64,000 nt of DNA from Candidatus Accumulibacter proximus (GCA_016709675.1 JADJMH010000012.1:124001-188000); one strand, 5' to 3'; positions 44,217-55,374 are shown, counted from the first letter of the stretch. Translations and numbers: made by a program. The notes: a model not told the origin generated them from the sequence alone.

Positions 44217-47126
44217 TCATTCTCTGGCACGTTCCGGAGACAAGGCGATGCGGCCGCGACGCAGGAGAACTTCCATTTCATCGGGGGGCAACGGGTAGCT
44301 GAACAGATAGCCTTGCAGCTTCGGGCATTGCGCACGCTGCAGGAAGTCGAGTTGTTCTCTGGTTTCCACCCCTTCGGCGATGACGTCCAGATCGAGGCCG
44401 CGGGCCATGGAGATAATCGCGGTGGTGATGCCCGCATCGTCGGCATCCCGCGGCAGGCCGTGGATGAAACTCTGATCGATCTTCAGCGTGCCGATCGGGA
44501 AGCGCTTGATGTAGGACAGCGATGAGTAGCCAGTGCCGAAATCGTCGATCGAGAAGTGCACCCCCATGGCGCGCAGGCGGAACAAGCCGTTGATTCGCTT
44601 GGCCTCCGGGTCCATCAGAATGCTTTCGGTCAACTCGAGTTCGATCTGGTTTGCGGTGACACCGGCGTTGACGATGATCGCCGCAACCGTGTCGAGGAAA
44701 TCCGCTGCGCCAAGCTGGCGCGCCGAAACGTTCACCGCCACCCGCGGGACCGAAACGCCCCGCCGCTGCCAGTCCCGAACCTGGCTGCAGGCTGCGTTCA
44801 GCACCCACTCGCCGATCGGAACGACCAGGCCGCTTTCCTCAGCAACGGGAATGAACAGTGCCGGCGATACCAGTCCCTGCTGCGGATGCTGCCAGCGGAT
44901 CAATGCTTCGACGCCGACGATCATACCATCGCTGGCGCGCACTTGCGGCTGGTAAAGCAGACGAAACTCGTCGCGTTCGAGGCCCTTGCGAATATCGCCT
45001 TCAAGCGCCAGGCGTGCCGTTGTGCGGGTAGTCAGCGTGCGCTCGTACAACTGCCAGTTGTTGCGCCCCTGCTCCTTGGCGTAATACATCGCGGTATCCG
45101 CGTGCTTCAGCAGCGTCGCGGCATCGTCGCCGTCGTCGGGAAAGAGCGCGATGCCGATGCTAGAGGTAACCGCGATCTCCTGCTCACCGATCAGGACAGC
45201 TCGTCCGAGCAGCTCCTGTATTCGCTGTGCGATCACGCAGGCGGCCCCGGCGGTGTCGACATCGGGCAGGACGACAGTAAACTCGTCGCCGCCAAGGCGT
45301 GCGAAGTGCAGGCCTGATTCGTCCAGCGCCGGCCGGGCAATGAAAGCACCTGCGCGCAGTCTTTCCTGCAGGCGGTCGGCGACGGTCTGCAGCAGGCAAT
45401 CTCCGGCACTGTGCCCAAGCGTGTCGTTGATCCGCTTGAAACTATCCAGATCGAGAAAGAGCAGTGCTATCCGGCTATTCGTCCGGCGTGCCCGCAGCAA
45501 TTCGCGGTCGAGACGTTCGAGAAAACTCTGACGGTTCGGCAAGCCAGTCAGCGTATCGAAATAGGCCAAGCGACGGATCTTCTCCTCGTTGCGCTTCTGC
45601 AGCGTGATGTCGCGCACGACCACCACCACCTTGCTGGGGCCGTTTGGCGCGATACGCGCCTCATAGTGGTGAAGGCTGCCGTCCACCGGCAGGTCGATGA
45701 ACACCGATTGCAGATCGCCTCGTTGCAGCGCCTGCTCGACACCCCGCTGGATCGTACCGGCCGTGTCGGTTGGTAGAACCTCAGACACGTTCTTGCCGAC
45801 CAGTTCGCCCCCGGTGACGAAGAATCGCGTGGCGTAGGGCTGTTTGTAGTCGAGGCAGACCCCTTGCCGATCAATCACCAGAATCAGGTCAGGCATCGCC
45901 CACATGATCGCCGCCTGTTGACGTTCGAGTTCGGTCAGTTCCCGGTGCTCACCCCGCAGCCGGACGATCAGCGCTGCCAGCCAGAACACCGCCTGAAGCA
46001 GGCTGCCGATCGGAAATGCGAAGGCCGCCAGCCGGCCAACCTCGACCCCGCTACCGATGACCGAAAACGCCTGCACCCCCCCGCCGACCATGGTCGCGCC
46101 AAGCCCGAGCGTGAACAGCCTTATCGAGGCATCGCCCTTCAACACGCCCTTGACGAGCAGCAGGATGGTCGCCACGGCGAGAACGGAGAGAACGGCCGCC
46201 CCGAGACGGTAACCGGCTGGATGCCATGCCGACCCGAGGAAGCAGAGAGCGCTGAGCACGACGAAGCCGCCGATCGCCGCGCGCACCCTGCCGCTCAGCT
46301 TCAGGAACTCGAGCACCGCGAAACCGATCCCGAGTACCACGCCCGCCACCGAGATCGCCTGCAGCATCGGGAAGTATTGCGGGCCAGGCCAGAACGGCAT
46401 GAACGCAGAGCCGATGCCGAAATTCTGCACCAGCCAGACCTGCAACGCAACGCAGTAGCAGGCGTAGGCCAATGCGACGCGGCTGCCTGTGTGAGCGTCG
46501 AAGCCCAGGGCGACGACAACCATCATCAACAGGATGCCACTGTAGGCCCCCAGGCCGACCCACAGCACGGTGTTTTCGCGCACGAAGCTGCCTTCGCCGG
46601 CGAGCATGATCCACGGACGAATGGCCTTGTAGTCCTGCACGATCGCGGTGATGGTCGCCCCCTGGGGCAACGGCGGAAGGCGTGCGTACGGGAACGGGCT
46701 GATGATGTCACGCTGGGCGAAGGGCAACCCCCGACCAGAGATCGACAACCAGGGGCAACCATGCACGTCCCTCGCAACGACAATGAAGAACTCGGCAATC
46801 GGTTCCTGCAGGTAGACGATTGGCGATCCAGCCCCGAACTGCTCGCGCTCGACCGTTAGCTGGAAAGCGCGGGCTGGCTTGGTCAATGACAAGTCCGGCA
46901 GCGCCAGCGGCGTACACCCTTCCGGGGGATTTGACACCGAATCGCTGAGCTGGGTCAGCCAACGGCGCGCATCGTCCGACCGGCCGGGACCTTGTGGGGC
47001 ATCCCACAGAATCGTCAATCTCGCCGAGAAAGCAGTGGTTTCCGGCCAAGCCCCTGGGATCACCAGGGCCATCACCGCCAACAGCACCAGAACCCTACAG
47101 ATCCGCTTGATCATCACACGCGTCAT
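44217..47126 (-). CDS. Membrane GGDEF-EAL protein (c-di-GMP turnover) with extracellular sensor
   Basis: A 969-residue protein from the ATG at 47126. An N-terminal signal anchor, a periplasmic domain (about 35-190) and a seven-helix region (about 195-390; 7TMR-DISM-like) are followed by a PAS domain (about 410-530), a GGDEF domain with intact LGGDEF, and an EAL domain with VEALIRWQHP and DDFGTGYSSLSYIKRFPI. Both catalytic motifs look intact, so it could both make and break cyclic di-GMP. In-frame codons upstream to 47219 overlap the radical SAM gene and are probably not used; starting at 47126 leaves a 61-bp gap. Confidence 0.93.
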   Translation of the reverse strand: MTRVMIKRICRVLVLLAVMALVIPGAWPETTAFSARLTILWDAPQGPGRSDDARRWLTQLSDSVSNPPEGCTPLALPDLSLTKPARAFQLTVEREQFGAGSPIVYLQEPIAEFFIVVARDVHGCPWLSISGRGLPFAQRDIISPFPYARLPPLPQGATITAIVQDYKAIRPWIMLAGEGSFVRENTVLWVGLGAYSGILLMMVVVALGFDAHTGSRVALAYACYCVALQVWLVQNFGIGSAFMPFWPGPQYFPMLQAISVAGVVLGIGFAVLEFLKLSGRVRAAIGGFVVLSALCFLGSAWHPAGYRLGAAVLSVLAVATILLLVKGVLKGDASIRLFTLGLGATMVGGGVQAFSVIGSGVEVGRLAAFAFPIGSLLQAVFWLAALIVRLRGEHRELTELERQQAAIMWAMPDLILVIDRQGVCLDYKQPYATRFFVTGGELVGKNVSEVLPTDTAGTIQRGVEQALQRGDLQSVFIDLPVDGSLHHYEARIAPNGPSKVVVVVRDITLQKRNEEKIRRLAYFDTLTGLPNRQSFLERLDRELLRARRTNSRIALLFLDLDSFKRINDTLGHSAGDCLLQTVADRLQERLRAGAFIARPALDESGLHFARLGGDEFTVVLPDVDTAGAACVIAQRIQELLGRAVLIGEQEIAVTSSIGIALFPDDGDDAATLLKHADTAMYYAKEQGRNNWQLYERTLTTRTTARLALEGDIRKGLERDEFRLLYQPQVRASDGMIVGVEALIRWQHPQQGLVSPALFIPVAEESGLVVPIGEWVLNAACSQVRDWQRRGVSVPRVAVNVSARQLGAADFLDTVAAIIVNAGVTANQIELELTESILMDPEAKRINGLFRLRAMGVHFSIDDFGTGYSSLSYIKRFPIGTLKIDQSFIHGLPRDADDAGITTAIISMARGLDLDVIAEGVETREQLDFLQRAQCPKLQGYLFSYPLPPDEMEVLLRRGRIALSPERARE

Positions 47127-47187
47127 CCCGTGGTTTTTTTCGCCAGCCACGCTTCCGGTCTCCGGAGACGCCAGGAACCGGCGCTCG

Positions 47188-48750
47188 TCAGGGTATTGCA
47201 ATCGCATTATAGTTGGCAAACGGTGCTACTTCGCCGCTGTTCGGGTGGAGCAGGCTGGCGGCGTCGCCAATCAGGCCATCGTGCAACTCGCCATCGGCAT
47301 CAGTGACGTAGAGCGGCTCAAAATGTCCGCGGTAACGTTCGGGAATCCTGATGCGGGGACGGTACAGCGAGCCGAGCGGTTCGGAGCTGGCAAGGTAGGT
47401 GCGGCAGCCTTCCCGGCCGGGCCGAATGCCGTCGCGACCATTGCTGCCGAATCGCGGATAGCCCATCGTCCAGGCATTTCCCAGGCCGCTCAACAGTCCC
47501 CACCTGGATAGCGTAGCGCCATAGCGGCGAAAGAACTGCCACGCATGCACCGCCAACTTTCGTTTTGCGATCAGCCCCTTGTCCATGAGCGCAGCAAAGG
47601 CGATGGCCTTCGCGATGGGGTCAACGGGGTGACACACGAGTGAGCGGCCGTCCATATCGCGCAGCTTGACGTTCGGCAAGAACAGGCCCTCGCGCAGCCG
47701 GCTGCCGAACAGCGGCGTCCCCAGCATCGGGATGGTAAAACTGATGAAGCTCGGCAGGGTAATACATGGGTTGGCGACGATAAGTTCGGTTTCAGCCAGC
47801 ACCTCATCGATCGTCTGGTCAACCAGGTCAAAGAGCAGACCGTAGTGGAAGACAAGGCCGGCCTCCAGACACGATCGGATGGCTTGCTCCTGCGGCAGCA
47901 CCAGGTTCTGCTTCTTGTTGAAGGCGGCGACCTGCGCGCGGCTGAACGATTCGACACCGCTGAAAAACCCGATGCAGCCGGATTCGCGTGCCAGCAAGAC
48001 GTTGTCGGCGCGCGTGAAGAAATCGCCGGTCACCAGCGCCGCCCAACCACCGAACTTCCGTTGTTCGAACAGCTCCTTCATGAGTGCCATGCGCGCCCTG
48101 AAGTGGGCTCGCGGCCCGGCAAAAAAGTTCTGGTCAAGGAACATGACACACTCGCGGTGGCCAAGCGCCTCGATCTGCCGGCGCACATCGTCCAGGTCGT
48201 AGGCCATGAACTGGCGATCTTCGGCGGTCATGGCGCAAAAGCTGCAGCGGAAGTTGCAGTTGCGGGAGGTCTCCGCGTAGCCGATGATGCGACTTCCGGG
48301 CAACAGATCATGCCGCGGAATGGGGACTTCGGCAGCGTGCCCCGGGCCAAAGACCGCATCCACCACGCTTACGATCTGCTCGACATCCCCACTGCAGACA
48401 TAATCGAAATAGCGGCGGCTGAGATTGGGCAGCATCCGTGCCAACGGACCGCCCATGGCGACGACGATGCCCGGATTGACCACTCGGGCATACGCCGTGA
48501 CCTGCTTCATCCGGTCGAAGGCTGGGTTGAGGCCGGTCAGAACCAACAGGTCTGCCCATTGCAGCGCGCTGAAATCCTCGAAAGGGCCGTTGCGAAATTC
48601 GCAGGCGAGCCGGATATCGACGTGCGCGGGATCGAGCATTCCAGCCAGCACCGCCGGCGCTATCGACTGCGGCATGATCCAGGGGTTCCCCCGCGCGCTG
48701 CGGTGGTTGTCGGAATAGCAGTTGAGAATCAGGATTCGTGGTTGGGGCAT
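47188..48750 (-). CDS. Radical SAM protein with N-terminal cobalamin-binding-like domain
   Basis: A 520-residue protein. The N-terminal part (about 1-150; ILILNCYSDNHRS ... VAMGGPLARMLP) has the Rossmann look of a B12-binding domain, and the radical SAM cluster motif CNFRCSFC (Cys165, Cys169, Cys172) opens the TIM-barrel domain, with LDQNFFAGP and GVESFSRAQV as later strands. Such B12-radical SAM enzymes carry out methylations or rearrangements of lipids and antibiotics. It begins 21 bp after a patatin-like lipase on the same strand. Substrate is unknown; a lipid or lipid-linked molecule is an inference from the partner. Confidence 0.9.
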   Translation of the reverse strand: MPQPRILILNCYSDNHRSARGNPWIMPQSIAPAVLAGMLDPAHVDIRLACEFRNGPFEDFSALQWADLLVLTGLNPAFDRMKQVTAYARVVNPGIVVAMGGPLARMLPNLSRRYFDYVCSGDVEQIVSVVDAVFGPGHAAEVPIPRHDLLPGSRIIGYAETSRNCNFRCSFCAMTAEDRQFMAYDLDDVRRQIEALGHRECVMFLDQNFFAGPRAHFRARMALMKELFEQRKFGGWAALVTGDFFTRADNVLLARESGCIGFFSGVESFSRAQVAAFNKKQNLVLPQEQAIRSCLEAGLVFHYGLLFDLVDQTIDEVLAETELIVANPCITLPSFISFTIPMLGTPLFGSRLREGLFLPNVKLRDMDGRSLVCHPVDPIAKAIAFAALMDKGLIAKRKLAVHAWQFFRRYGATLSRWGLLSGLGNAWTMGYPRFGSNGRDGIRPGREGCRTYLASSEPLGSLYRPRIRIPERYRGHFEPLYVTDADGELHDGLIGDAASLLHPNSGEVAPFANYNAIAIP

Positions 48751-48771
48751 GTCGGGCTCGGTTCTCTGGCA

Positions 48772-50079
48772 TCAAGCCGACAGCTCGGTCCAGGCGGTTT
48801 TGGCATCGCTATACCAGCGATGGCCAATTTCACACAGGCGATCCGTAGTGGCCAGCGGCGAGTCGGCGAGTGGCGACGTCCAGATGCCGCAACCCCGGAT
48901 GGGTTGATTGTGCCATTCATCCCGCAACCACCCGTCGCATAGCCGCTTGATCAAGTCCACGTCGTCTTGCCGGCGCGCGGAGATATCCATCTCGGCGATG
49001 CGGCGGAAGTCCTCGACCCTCCAGCCGGCCGGCACGCTCCACTCCCCCGTGGCACGATCGATGACCGGCTGAATCACCGGATTCATGCGCACAATTGCCG
49101 TTTCGGTGTGGGGACAACAGGACACGTCCAGCGGCAAGCCCCCATCGAGCATCAGGTGGGCAATGAAGGTGTGCGCGTCCGGAGGATCAGCGATGATCGT
49201 CTTGCCGACCTTGACAAGCTCCGGGAGAAAGCCTGTTCTGGCGCGCGGCTGGCACAGCTCCTCCGGGATCCCGTCGCTTCCGTATTCGGGCAGAAAAACC
49301 GTGCTGGTGCCAAGCGACAGCACGCCGATGTCGTGACGCGGCACACCCATGGCGATGGCTTCGACAACGCCTGCCAGCACCGGATTATTGTAGCCCGTCA
49401 TGGCGCCGTCCCAAAAGCGGCAACCGTCAAATTCAGCGGGCTTGTCGAACCAGTTGATCGGTGCGGTGCTTGACGCATGCGCGGCTTCCGCCAGCGTCGC
49501 GCGCTGCTGCCGATGCGGGAAACTGGCGGCCGGGCTCGTGACATTGCTGCGCATCATGCGAGCCCGGTCGCGGTCGAAGTCGTAGGTGACAAAGAGAAAG
49601 GACATTGGCCGGTCCGGTTCATCGCGCTGCGCCCGCAAAGAAGCGATGCTGTCGTTGAGAATTCCGTGCAGGCTGTGCAGCGAGGTACTGCCCATACTGG
49701 GCAGTATGCGGCGCAGGAATTCCAGCTTGCCGCCGGTGGAGAAGCGCCGGCCAACCGGGCTCGACGGTGAAAAAACACCGGTAACGAGCTGCAACAGACT
49801 CCGGTACCAGGGTAAGCGCCCAAAAAGCGCGTGCCGATTGGCGGGGCTGTCGAACAGCTCGAAGATTTCGCGCGGCGCATAGCCCTCAATCAGCGCCGCA
49901 GCGACGATCGCCCCGCCCGAGCAGGCCGACACCAGGTCGAAATGGCTGAGAACCTGATGTCCATCCTCGCCCGGGAAGAGATCATCAAGCACCTTCGCCT
50001 GAATCAAGGCAAAGGTACCACCGCCGTCCAACGACAATATACGGAAGGGCTTTCTGCCCGGCCTGACTTCCATCGGCAA
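48772..50079 (-). CDS. Patatin-like phospholipase
   Basis: A 435-residue lipase with the patatin oxyanion loop LDGGGTFALIQ (Asp18-Gly21), a nucleophile elbow DLVSACSGGAIVAAAL with Ser54, and the dyad Asp in FWDGAMTG (Asp224). The elbow reads A-C-S-G-G in place of the usual G-x-S-x-G, a small deviation. There is no signal peptide or membrane segment, so it should act on cytoplasmic or inner-leaflet lipids. It is cotranscribed with the radical SAM gene (21-bp gap) and forms a separate unit from the GGDEF-EAL gene. A protease-like or toxin-like function is less likely. Confidence 0.92.
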   Translation of the reverse strand: MPMEVRPGRKPFRILSLDGGGTFALIQAKVLDDLFPGEDGHQVLSHFDLVSACSGGAIVAAALIEGYAPREIFELFDSPANRHALFGRLPWYRSLLQLVTGVFSPSSPVGRRFSTGGKLEFLRRILPSMGSTSLHSLHGILNDSIASLRAQRDEPDRPMSFLFVTYDFDRDRARMMRSNVTSPAASFPHRQQRATLAEAAHASSTAPINWFDKPAEFDGCRFWDGAMTGYNNPVLAGVVEAIAMGVPRHDIGVLSLGTSTVFLPEYGSDGIPEELCQPRARTGFLPELVKVGKTIIADPPDAHTFIAHLMLDGGLPLDVSCCPHTETAIVRMNPVIQPVIDRATGEWSVPAGWRVEDFRRIAEMDISARRQDDVDLIKRLCDGWLRDEWHNQPIRGCGIWTSPLADSPLATTDRLCEIGHRWYSDAKTAWTELSA

Positions 50080-50317
50080 GGCTTCCAGTAAAAGACACCA
50101 AGTGTCCCTTTTCTTGCGATTTCAAGCAAATGATATTATGCGGGAAGTCTCCCAAAAAGCGCTGCGTGCGGGCAAGTGGTGCAAGCTCGACGCCACTCCG
50201 CTCTCCGCGTTCCCCTCGTCATTGCTCCCATGACCATTTCATCCTTCAACGGCCTAAACTGCCCCGGCTCTAGGCAAGCCATGTCCGATTACTCGACCAG
50301 CGGCTGGTATAGTGTGC

Positions 50318-51244
50318 CTAAGGAATGACCGGCCATTCGATCTGGTCGCTACGCTCGATACCGGCGGTCATCGTCCGACACAGGCCAACGAACTCGCGCA
50401 TCCCGGCAGTCTGAAATTTCCGACTGTGCCAGAGGAAGTGGAAGTGCCGGCGCAGGTCGAGTTCGGGCGTTTCGATCGCCACCAGGCTGCCGCGCCGGAA
50501 TGCCTCGCGCAAGGCCAGGCGTGAGATGCAGGCAATGCCGAGGCCGAACTCCACGGCGCGCTTGATGGCCTCGGTATGTTCGAGCTCGAGTCGGATGTTT
50601 AGAGCCGAATGATGATGGCGCAGTGCCTGATCAAGTGTCTCACGCGTTCCCGAGCCGGGTTCGCGAACAATCCACGACTCCTTGGTCAGTTCTGCCAGCG
50701 TCGCCCTGCCCTGCTTCGCCAGCGGATGGCTCGGCGCGCAAAATACCACCAGTTCGTCCGCCACCCAGGGCTCAACGATCAGATCGGGGTGGCGGCAGGT
50801 GCCTTCGATCAGCCCCAGATCAAGTTCGTGGCGCGCCAACTGGGCGACGATCGTGGTCGTGTTCTCCACCTTCAAATGCACCGCGCCTTCGGGATGGCGC
50901 TTGAGAAAGTCGGCGACGACCAGGGTCGCCAGGTAGTTACCGATGGTCAGCGTTGCGCCGATGCGCAGCCGCCCGTAACCGGCGCGGCCTTCGAGCAGAC
51001 TGGCGATGGCCGCCGCCCGCTCGATCAACTCGACGGCCTGCGGCAGCAGCGCTTGCCCCAGCTCGTTGATACGTAGCGTCTTGCCGAACCGGTCGAAAAG
51101 CTTGTTGTCGTATAGTCGTTCGAGTTCGGCGAGTGCCGTGCTGGTCGCCGACTGCGACAGGGAAAGCTCTGCCGCGGCACGCGAAACGCTCTCGTGGCGG
51201 GCAACGGCTACAAATACCTCGATCTGACGCAAACTGTATCTCAT
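50318..51244 (-). CDS. finR: LysR-family regulator, FinR-like
   Basis: A 308-residue LysR regulator: an N-terminal helix-turn-helix (MRYSLRQIEVFVAVARHESV, SRAAAELSLSQSATSTALAELE) and an effector-binding domain with two Rossmann lobes (LRIGATLTIGNYLATLVV ... GLGIACISRLAL). It is divergent from an FprA-type ferredoxin-NADP reductase gene, the same arrangement as FinR and fprA in Pseudomonas putida, where FinR activates fprA under oxidative stress. A near-perfect palindrome lies just outside its start. Nine in-frame codons precede the chosen ATG but are unlikely to be translated. Confidence 0.85.
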   Translation of the reverse strand: MRYSLRQIEVFVAVARHESVSRAAAELSLSQSATSTALAELERLYDNKLFDRFGKTLRINELGQALLPQAVELIERAAAIASLLEGRAGYGRLRIGATLTIGNYLATLVVADFLKRHPEGAVHLKVENTTTIVAQLARHELDLGLIEGTCRHPDLIVEPWVADELVVFCAPSHPLAKQGRATLAELTKESWIVREPGSGTRETLDQALRHHHSALNIRLELEHTEAIKRAVEFGLGIACISRLALREAFRRGSLVAIETPELDLRRHFHFLWHSRKFQTAGMREFVGLCRTMTAGIERSDQIEWPVIP

Positions 51245-51255
51245 ATCAGTATTTA

Positions 51256-51268
51256 GATAAAGTTTATC
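51256..51268. promoter_or_regulatory. Palindromic operator between finR-like and fpr genes
   Basis: GATAAA-G-TTTATC is a perfect inverted repeat around a single central base, flanked by a further TTTA/CAAA near-match. It lies 12 bp upstream of the regulator start in an AT-rich spacer of about 95 bp. This is the size and symmetry of a LysR recognition box (T-N11-A class), so it is the likely binding site for the FinR-like protein controlling both genes. Confidence 0.6.
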
Positions 51269-51341
51269 CAAAAAATCACTTTTACAAATATAGCACGAGC
51301 GAATACGATTTCCCGGTCAACAGCAAACCATGGTCAAAACG

Positions 51342-52118
51342 ATGAGCAACTTTTCCGCCCAACGCGTACTTTCGGTCCATCACTGGAACGATACCCTGTT
51401 CAGCTTTCGCACCACCCGCGATCCCGGCCTGCGCTTCATCAATGGTCAGTTCGTGATGGTCGGCCTACCACAGGCGGGGCGTCCGCTGACTCGCGCCTAC
51501 AGCATTGCCAGCGCCAACCACGACGAATACCTCGAGTTCTTCAGCATCAAGGTACCCGACGGTCCATTGACCTCAAAGCTGCAACACCTCGCGGTCGGTG
51601 ACGAGGTCGTTGTCAGCCGCAAGCCGACCGGTACGCTCGTGCTGCGCGATCTGCGGCCCGGCCAGAATCTCTATCTGCTGGCGACCGGGACGGGCCTCGC
51701 GCCATTCATCAGCCTGATCCAGGACCCGGAAACCTATGAGCGCTTCGAAAAGGTGGTCCTGATCCACGGTGTTCGCTGGAAGAAGGACCTCGCCTACCGC
51801 GAGTTCATCAGCGAGGACTTGCCCCAGCACGACTATTTCGCCGATCTGGTGCGCGACAAGCTGATCTATTACCCGACCGTCACCCGCGAACCTTTCTGCC
51901 ACCAGGGTCGAATCACTCAGCTGGTCAACAGCGGCCGCCTGTTCGCCGACATTGGCCTGCCCCCCTTCGATCCGGCGCGCGACCGCGCAATGGTCTGCGG
52001 CAGCCCGGCGATGATCAGGGACTGCTGTGCTCTGCTCGACAGCCGGGGCTTCCAGGTGTCGCCGTACATCGGCGCCCAGGGTGACTACGTCATCGAACGG
52101 GCATTTGTCGACAAATAG
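51342..52118 (+). CDS. fpr: Ferredoxin--NADP reductase (FprA type)
   Basis: A 258-residue flavoprotein: RVLSVHHWNDTLFSFRTTRD at the N-terminus, the FAD-binding RAYSIAS, the NADPH-binding LLATGTGLAPFISLIQDPET, and the end VIERAFVDK typical of short bacterial FNRs. It shuttles electrons between NADPH and ferredoxin or flavodoxin. The sequence resembles Pseudomonas FprA closely from MSNFSAQRVLSV, so I chose the ATG at 51342; an ATG 12 bp upstream also exists, and neither has a good ribosome site. It shares the AT-rich regulatory gap with the FinR-like gene. Confidence 0.95.
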   Translation: MSNFSAQRVLSVHHWNDTLFSFRTTRDPGLRFINGQFVMVGLPQAGRPLTRAYSIASANHDEYLEFFSIKVPDGPLTSKLQHLAVGDEVVVSRKPTGTLVLRDLRPGQNLYLLATGTGLAPFISLIQDPETYERFEKVVLIHGVRWKKDLAYREFISEDLPQHDYFADLVRDKLIYYPTVTREPFCHQGRITQLVNSGRLFADIGLPPFDPARDRAMVCGSPAMIRDCCALLDSRGFQVSPYIGAQGDYVIERAFVDK

Positions 52119-52293
52119 GGGCGGCCGTTTGGTCGGTCGCAGTTCGTGGCGCGGTATGAGCTGAGCCGAGTCACCCTGCGAGAAAGCGATGTTCAGCCGG
52201 CATGGTCGGCCAGTCTCGGGTAGACTTGCGTTTTCCGGACGCGTCCTGCGTTCGCCAACGGAATCCTCCACCCGCTGACCGACAAGCACAGCC

Positions 52294-53958
52294 ATGGCTC
52301 AATACGTATTCACGATGAACCGCGTGGGCAAGATCGTGCCGCCCAAGCGCCAGATCATCAAGGACATTTCGCTCTCCTTCTTCCCGGGTGCAAAGATCGG
52401 CCTGCTCGGCCTCAATGGCTCGGGCAAATCGACCGTTCTGCGCATCATGGCGGGAGTCGACAAGGACATCATCGGCGAAGCGACGCCGATGCCCGACCTC
52501 AAGATCGGTTACCTGCCGCAGGAACCCCAGCTCGACCCGGAAAAGACTGTCCGCGAGGAAGTCGAGTCTGGCCTCGGTGAAGCCTTTGCCGCCCAGGCCA
52601 GGCTCGAGGCGGTGTACGCCGCCTATGCCGAACCCGACGCCGACTTTGATCAACTGGCCGAGGAGCAGGCGCGCCTTGAAGCGATCATCGCCACCGCCGG
52701 TTCCGACCTTGGCAGCCAGCTCGAACTCGCCGCCGATGCGCTGCGCCTGCCAGCCTGGGATGCGCTGGTCCAGAACCTCTCCGGCGGCGAGAAACGCCGC
52801 GTCGCGCTGTGCAAACTGCTGCTCTCGAAGCCCGACATGTTGTTGCTCGACGAACCGACAAACCATCTCGACGCCGAGTCAGTCGATTGGCTCGAACAGT
52901 TCCTCGTGCGCTTCCCCGGCACGGTGGTCGCCGTGACGCACGATCGCTACTTCCTCGACAACGCTGCCGAGTGGATCCTCGAACTCGACCGCGGCCAGGG
53001 CATCCCGTGGAAGGGCAACTACTCGAGCTGGCTGGAGCAGAAGGAGGCACGCCTGGAAACGGAAGGCCGCCAGGAGGCTGGCCGGATCAAGGCGATGAAG
53101 CAGGAGCTCGAATGGGTGCGCCAGAATCCAAAGGCCCGCCAGGCGAAGAGCAAGGCACGGCTGTCACGTTTCGAGGAACTGTCCAGCGTCGAATACCAGA
53201 AGCGGAACGAGACGCAGGAGATCTTCATTCCGGTCGGCGAGCGCCTCGGCAGCAAGGTGATCGAATTCAGGAACGTCAGCAAGTCGTTCGATGACCGTCT
53301 GCTGATCGACAAGCTGACCTTCAACGTGCCGCCCGGCGCCATCGTCGGCATCATCGGCCCGAACGGCGCCGGCAAGTCGACGCTGTTCCGCATGCTGATC
53401 GGCAAGGAGCACCCCGATTCGGGCGAGATCGAGATTGGCAATACCGTCAAGCTCGCCTATGTCGACCAGAGCCGCGATTGTCTCGACGGAGACAAGACGG
53501 TTTTCGAAGAGATTTCCGGCGGTGCCGAGTTGCTCACCGTTGGCAGGTACGAAACGCCGGCCCGCGCCTACATCAGCCGCTTCAACTTCAAGGGCGGCGA
53601 TCAACAGAAGCGCGTCGGGCAACTCTCGGGTGGCGAGCGTGGTCGCCTGCACATGGCCAAGACGCTGATTGCCGGCGGCAACGTCCTGCTGCTTGACGAG
53701 CCTTCCAACGACCTCGACGTTGAAACACTGCGTGCGCTTGAAGACGCTCTGCTTGAATTCGCCGGCAGCGTGCTGGTCATTTCCCACGACCGCTGGTTCC
53801 TTGACCGGATCTGCACGCACATTCTCGCCTGCGAAGGTGATTCGCAATGGACCTTCTTTGCCGGCAACTACCACGAGTACGAGGAAGACAAGAAACGCCG
53901 CCTTGGCGAAGAGGCAGCGAAACCGAGGCGGATTCGCTACAAGCCGATTACGCGCTAG
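52294..53958 (+). CDS. ettA: Energy-dependent translational throttle protein EttA (ABC-F)
   Basis: A 554-residue ABC-F protein with two ATPase domains. The first has Walker A GLNGSGKST (39-47), signature NLSGGEKRRVALCKLL and Walker B MLLLDEPTNHLDAE; the second has GPNGAGKST, QLSGGERGRLHMAK and VLLLDEPSNDLDVE. Between them are an arm (EQKEARLETEGRQEAGRIKAMKQELEWVRQNPKARQAKSKARLSR) with the P-site tRNA-interaction motif and the EttA-type start MAQYVFTMNRVGKIVPPKRQ. Near the E site of the ribosome it gates translation by ATP/ADP ratio. rtcB follows 27 bp later. Confidence 0.97.
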   Translation: MAQYVFTMNRVGKIVPPKRQIIKDISLSFFPGAKIGLLGLNGSGKSTVLRIMAGVDKDIIGEATPMPDLKIGYLPQEPQLDPEKTVREEVESGLGEAFAAQARLEAVYAAYAEPDADFDQLAEEQARLEAIIATAGSDLGSQLELAADALRLPAWDALVQNLSGGEKRRVALCKLLLSKPDMLLLDEPTNHLDAESVDWLEQFLVRFPGTVVAVTHDRYFLDNAAEWILELDRGQGIPWKGNYSSWLEQKEARLETEGRQEAGRIKAMKQELEWVRQNPKARQAKSKARLSRFEELSSVEYQKRNETQEIFIPVGERLGSKVIEFRNVSKSFDDRLLIDKLTFNVPPGAIVGIIGPNGAGKSTLFRMLIGKEHPDSGEIEIGNTVKLAYVDQSRDCLDGDKTVFEEISGGAELLTVGRYETPARAYISRFNFKGGDQQKRVGQLSGGERGRLHMAKTLIAGGNVLLLDEPSNDLDVETLRALEDALLEFAGSVLVISHDRWFLDRICTHILACEGDSQWTFFAGNYHEYEEDKKRRLGEEAAKPRRIRYKPITR

Positions 53959-53984
53959 CAACCTGTCGGACTTGGGTGGCTGGC

Positions 53985-55211
<1,227 letters not shown>

Positions 55212-55374
55212 GGCGTCGCCGGCGGTGGCTGCCGCCGCGAAACCGGTCACCGCACGACATCGACCGCCGGTTGCCGACACGGGACAGCGCTGGGTGGCGC
55301 GGTCTGGTGGCCAAGAGCACGCAGATTGATTTGACACGCGTCAGCAGCGGCAACGGGATGGACTATTCGCCCGC

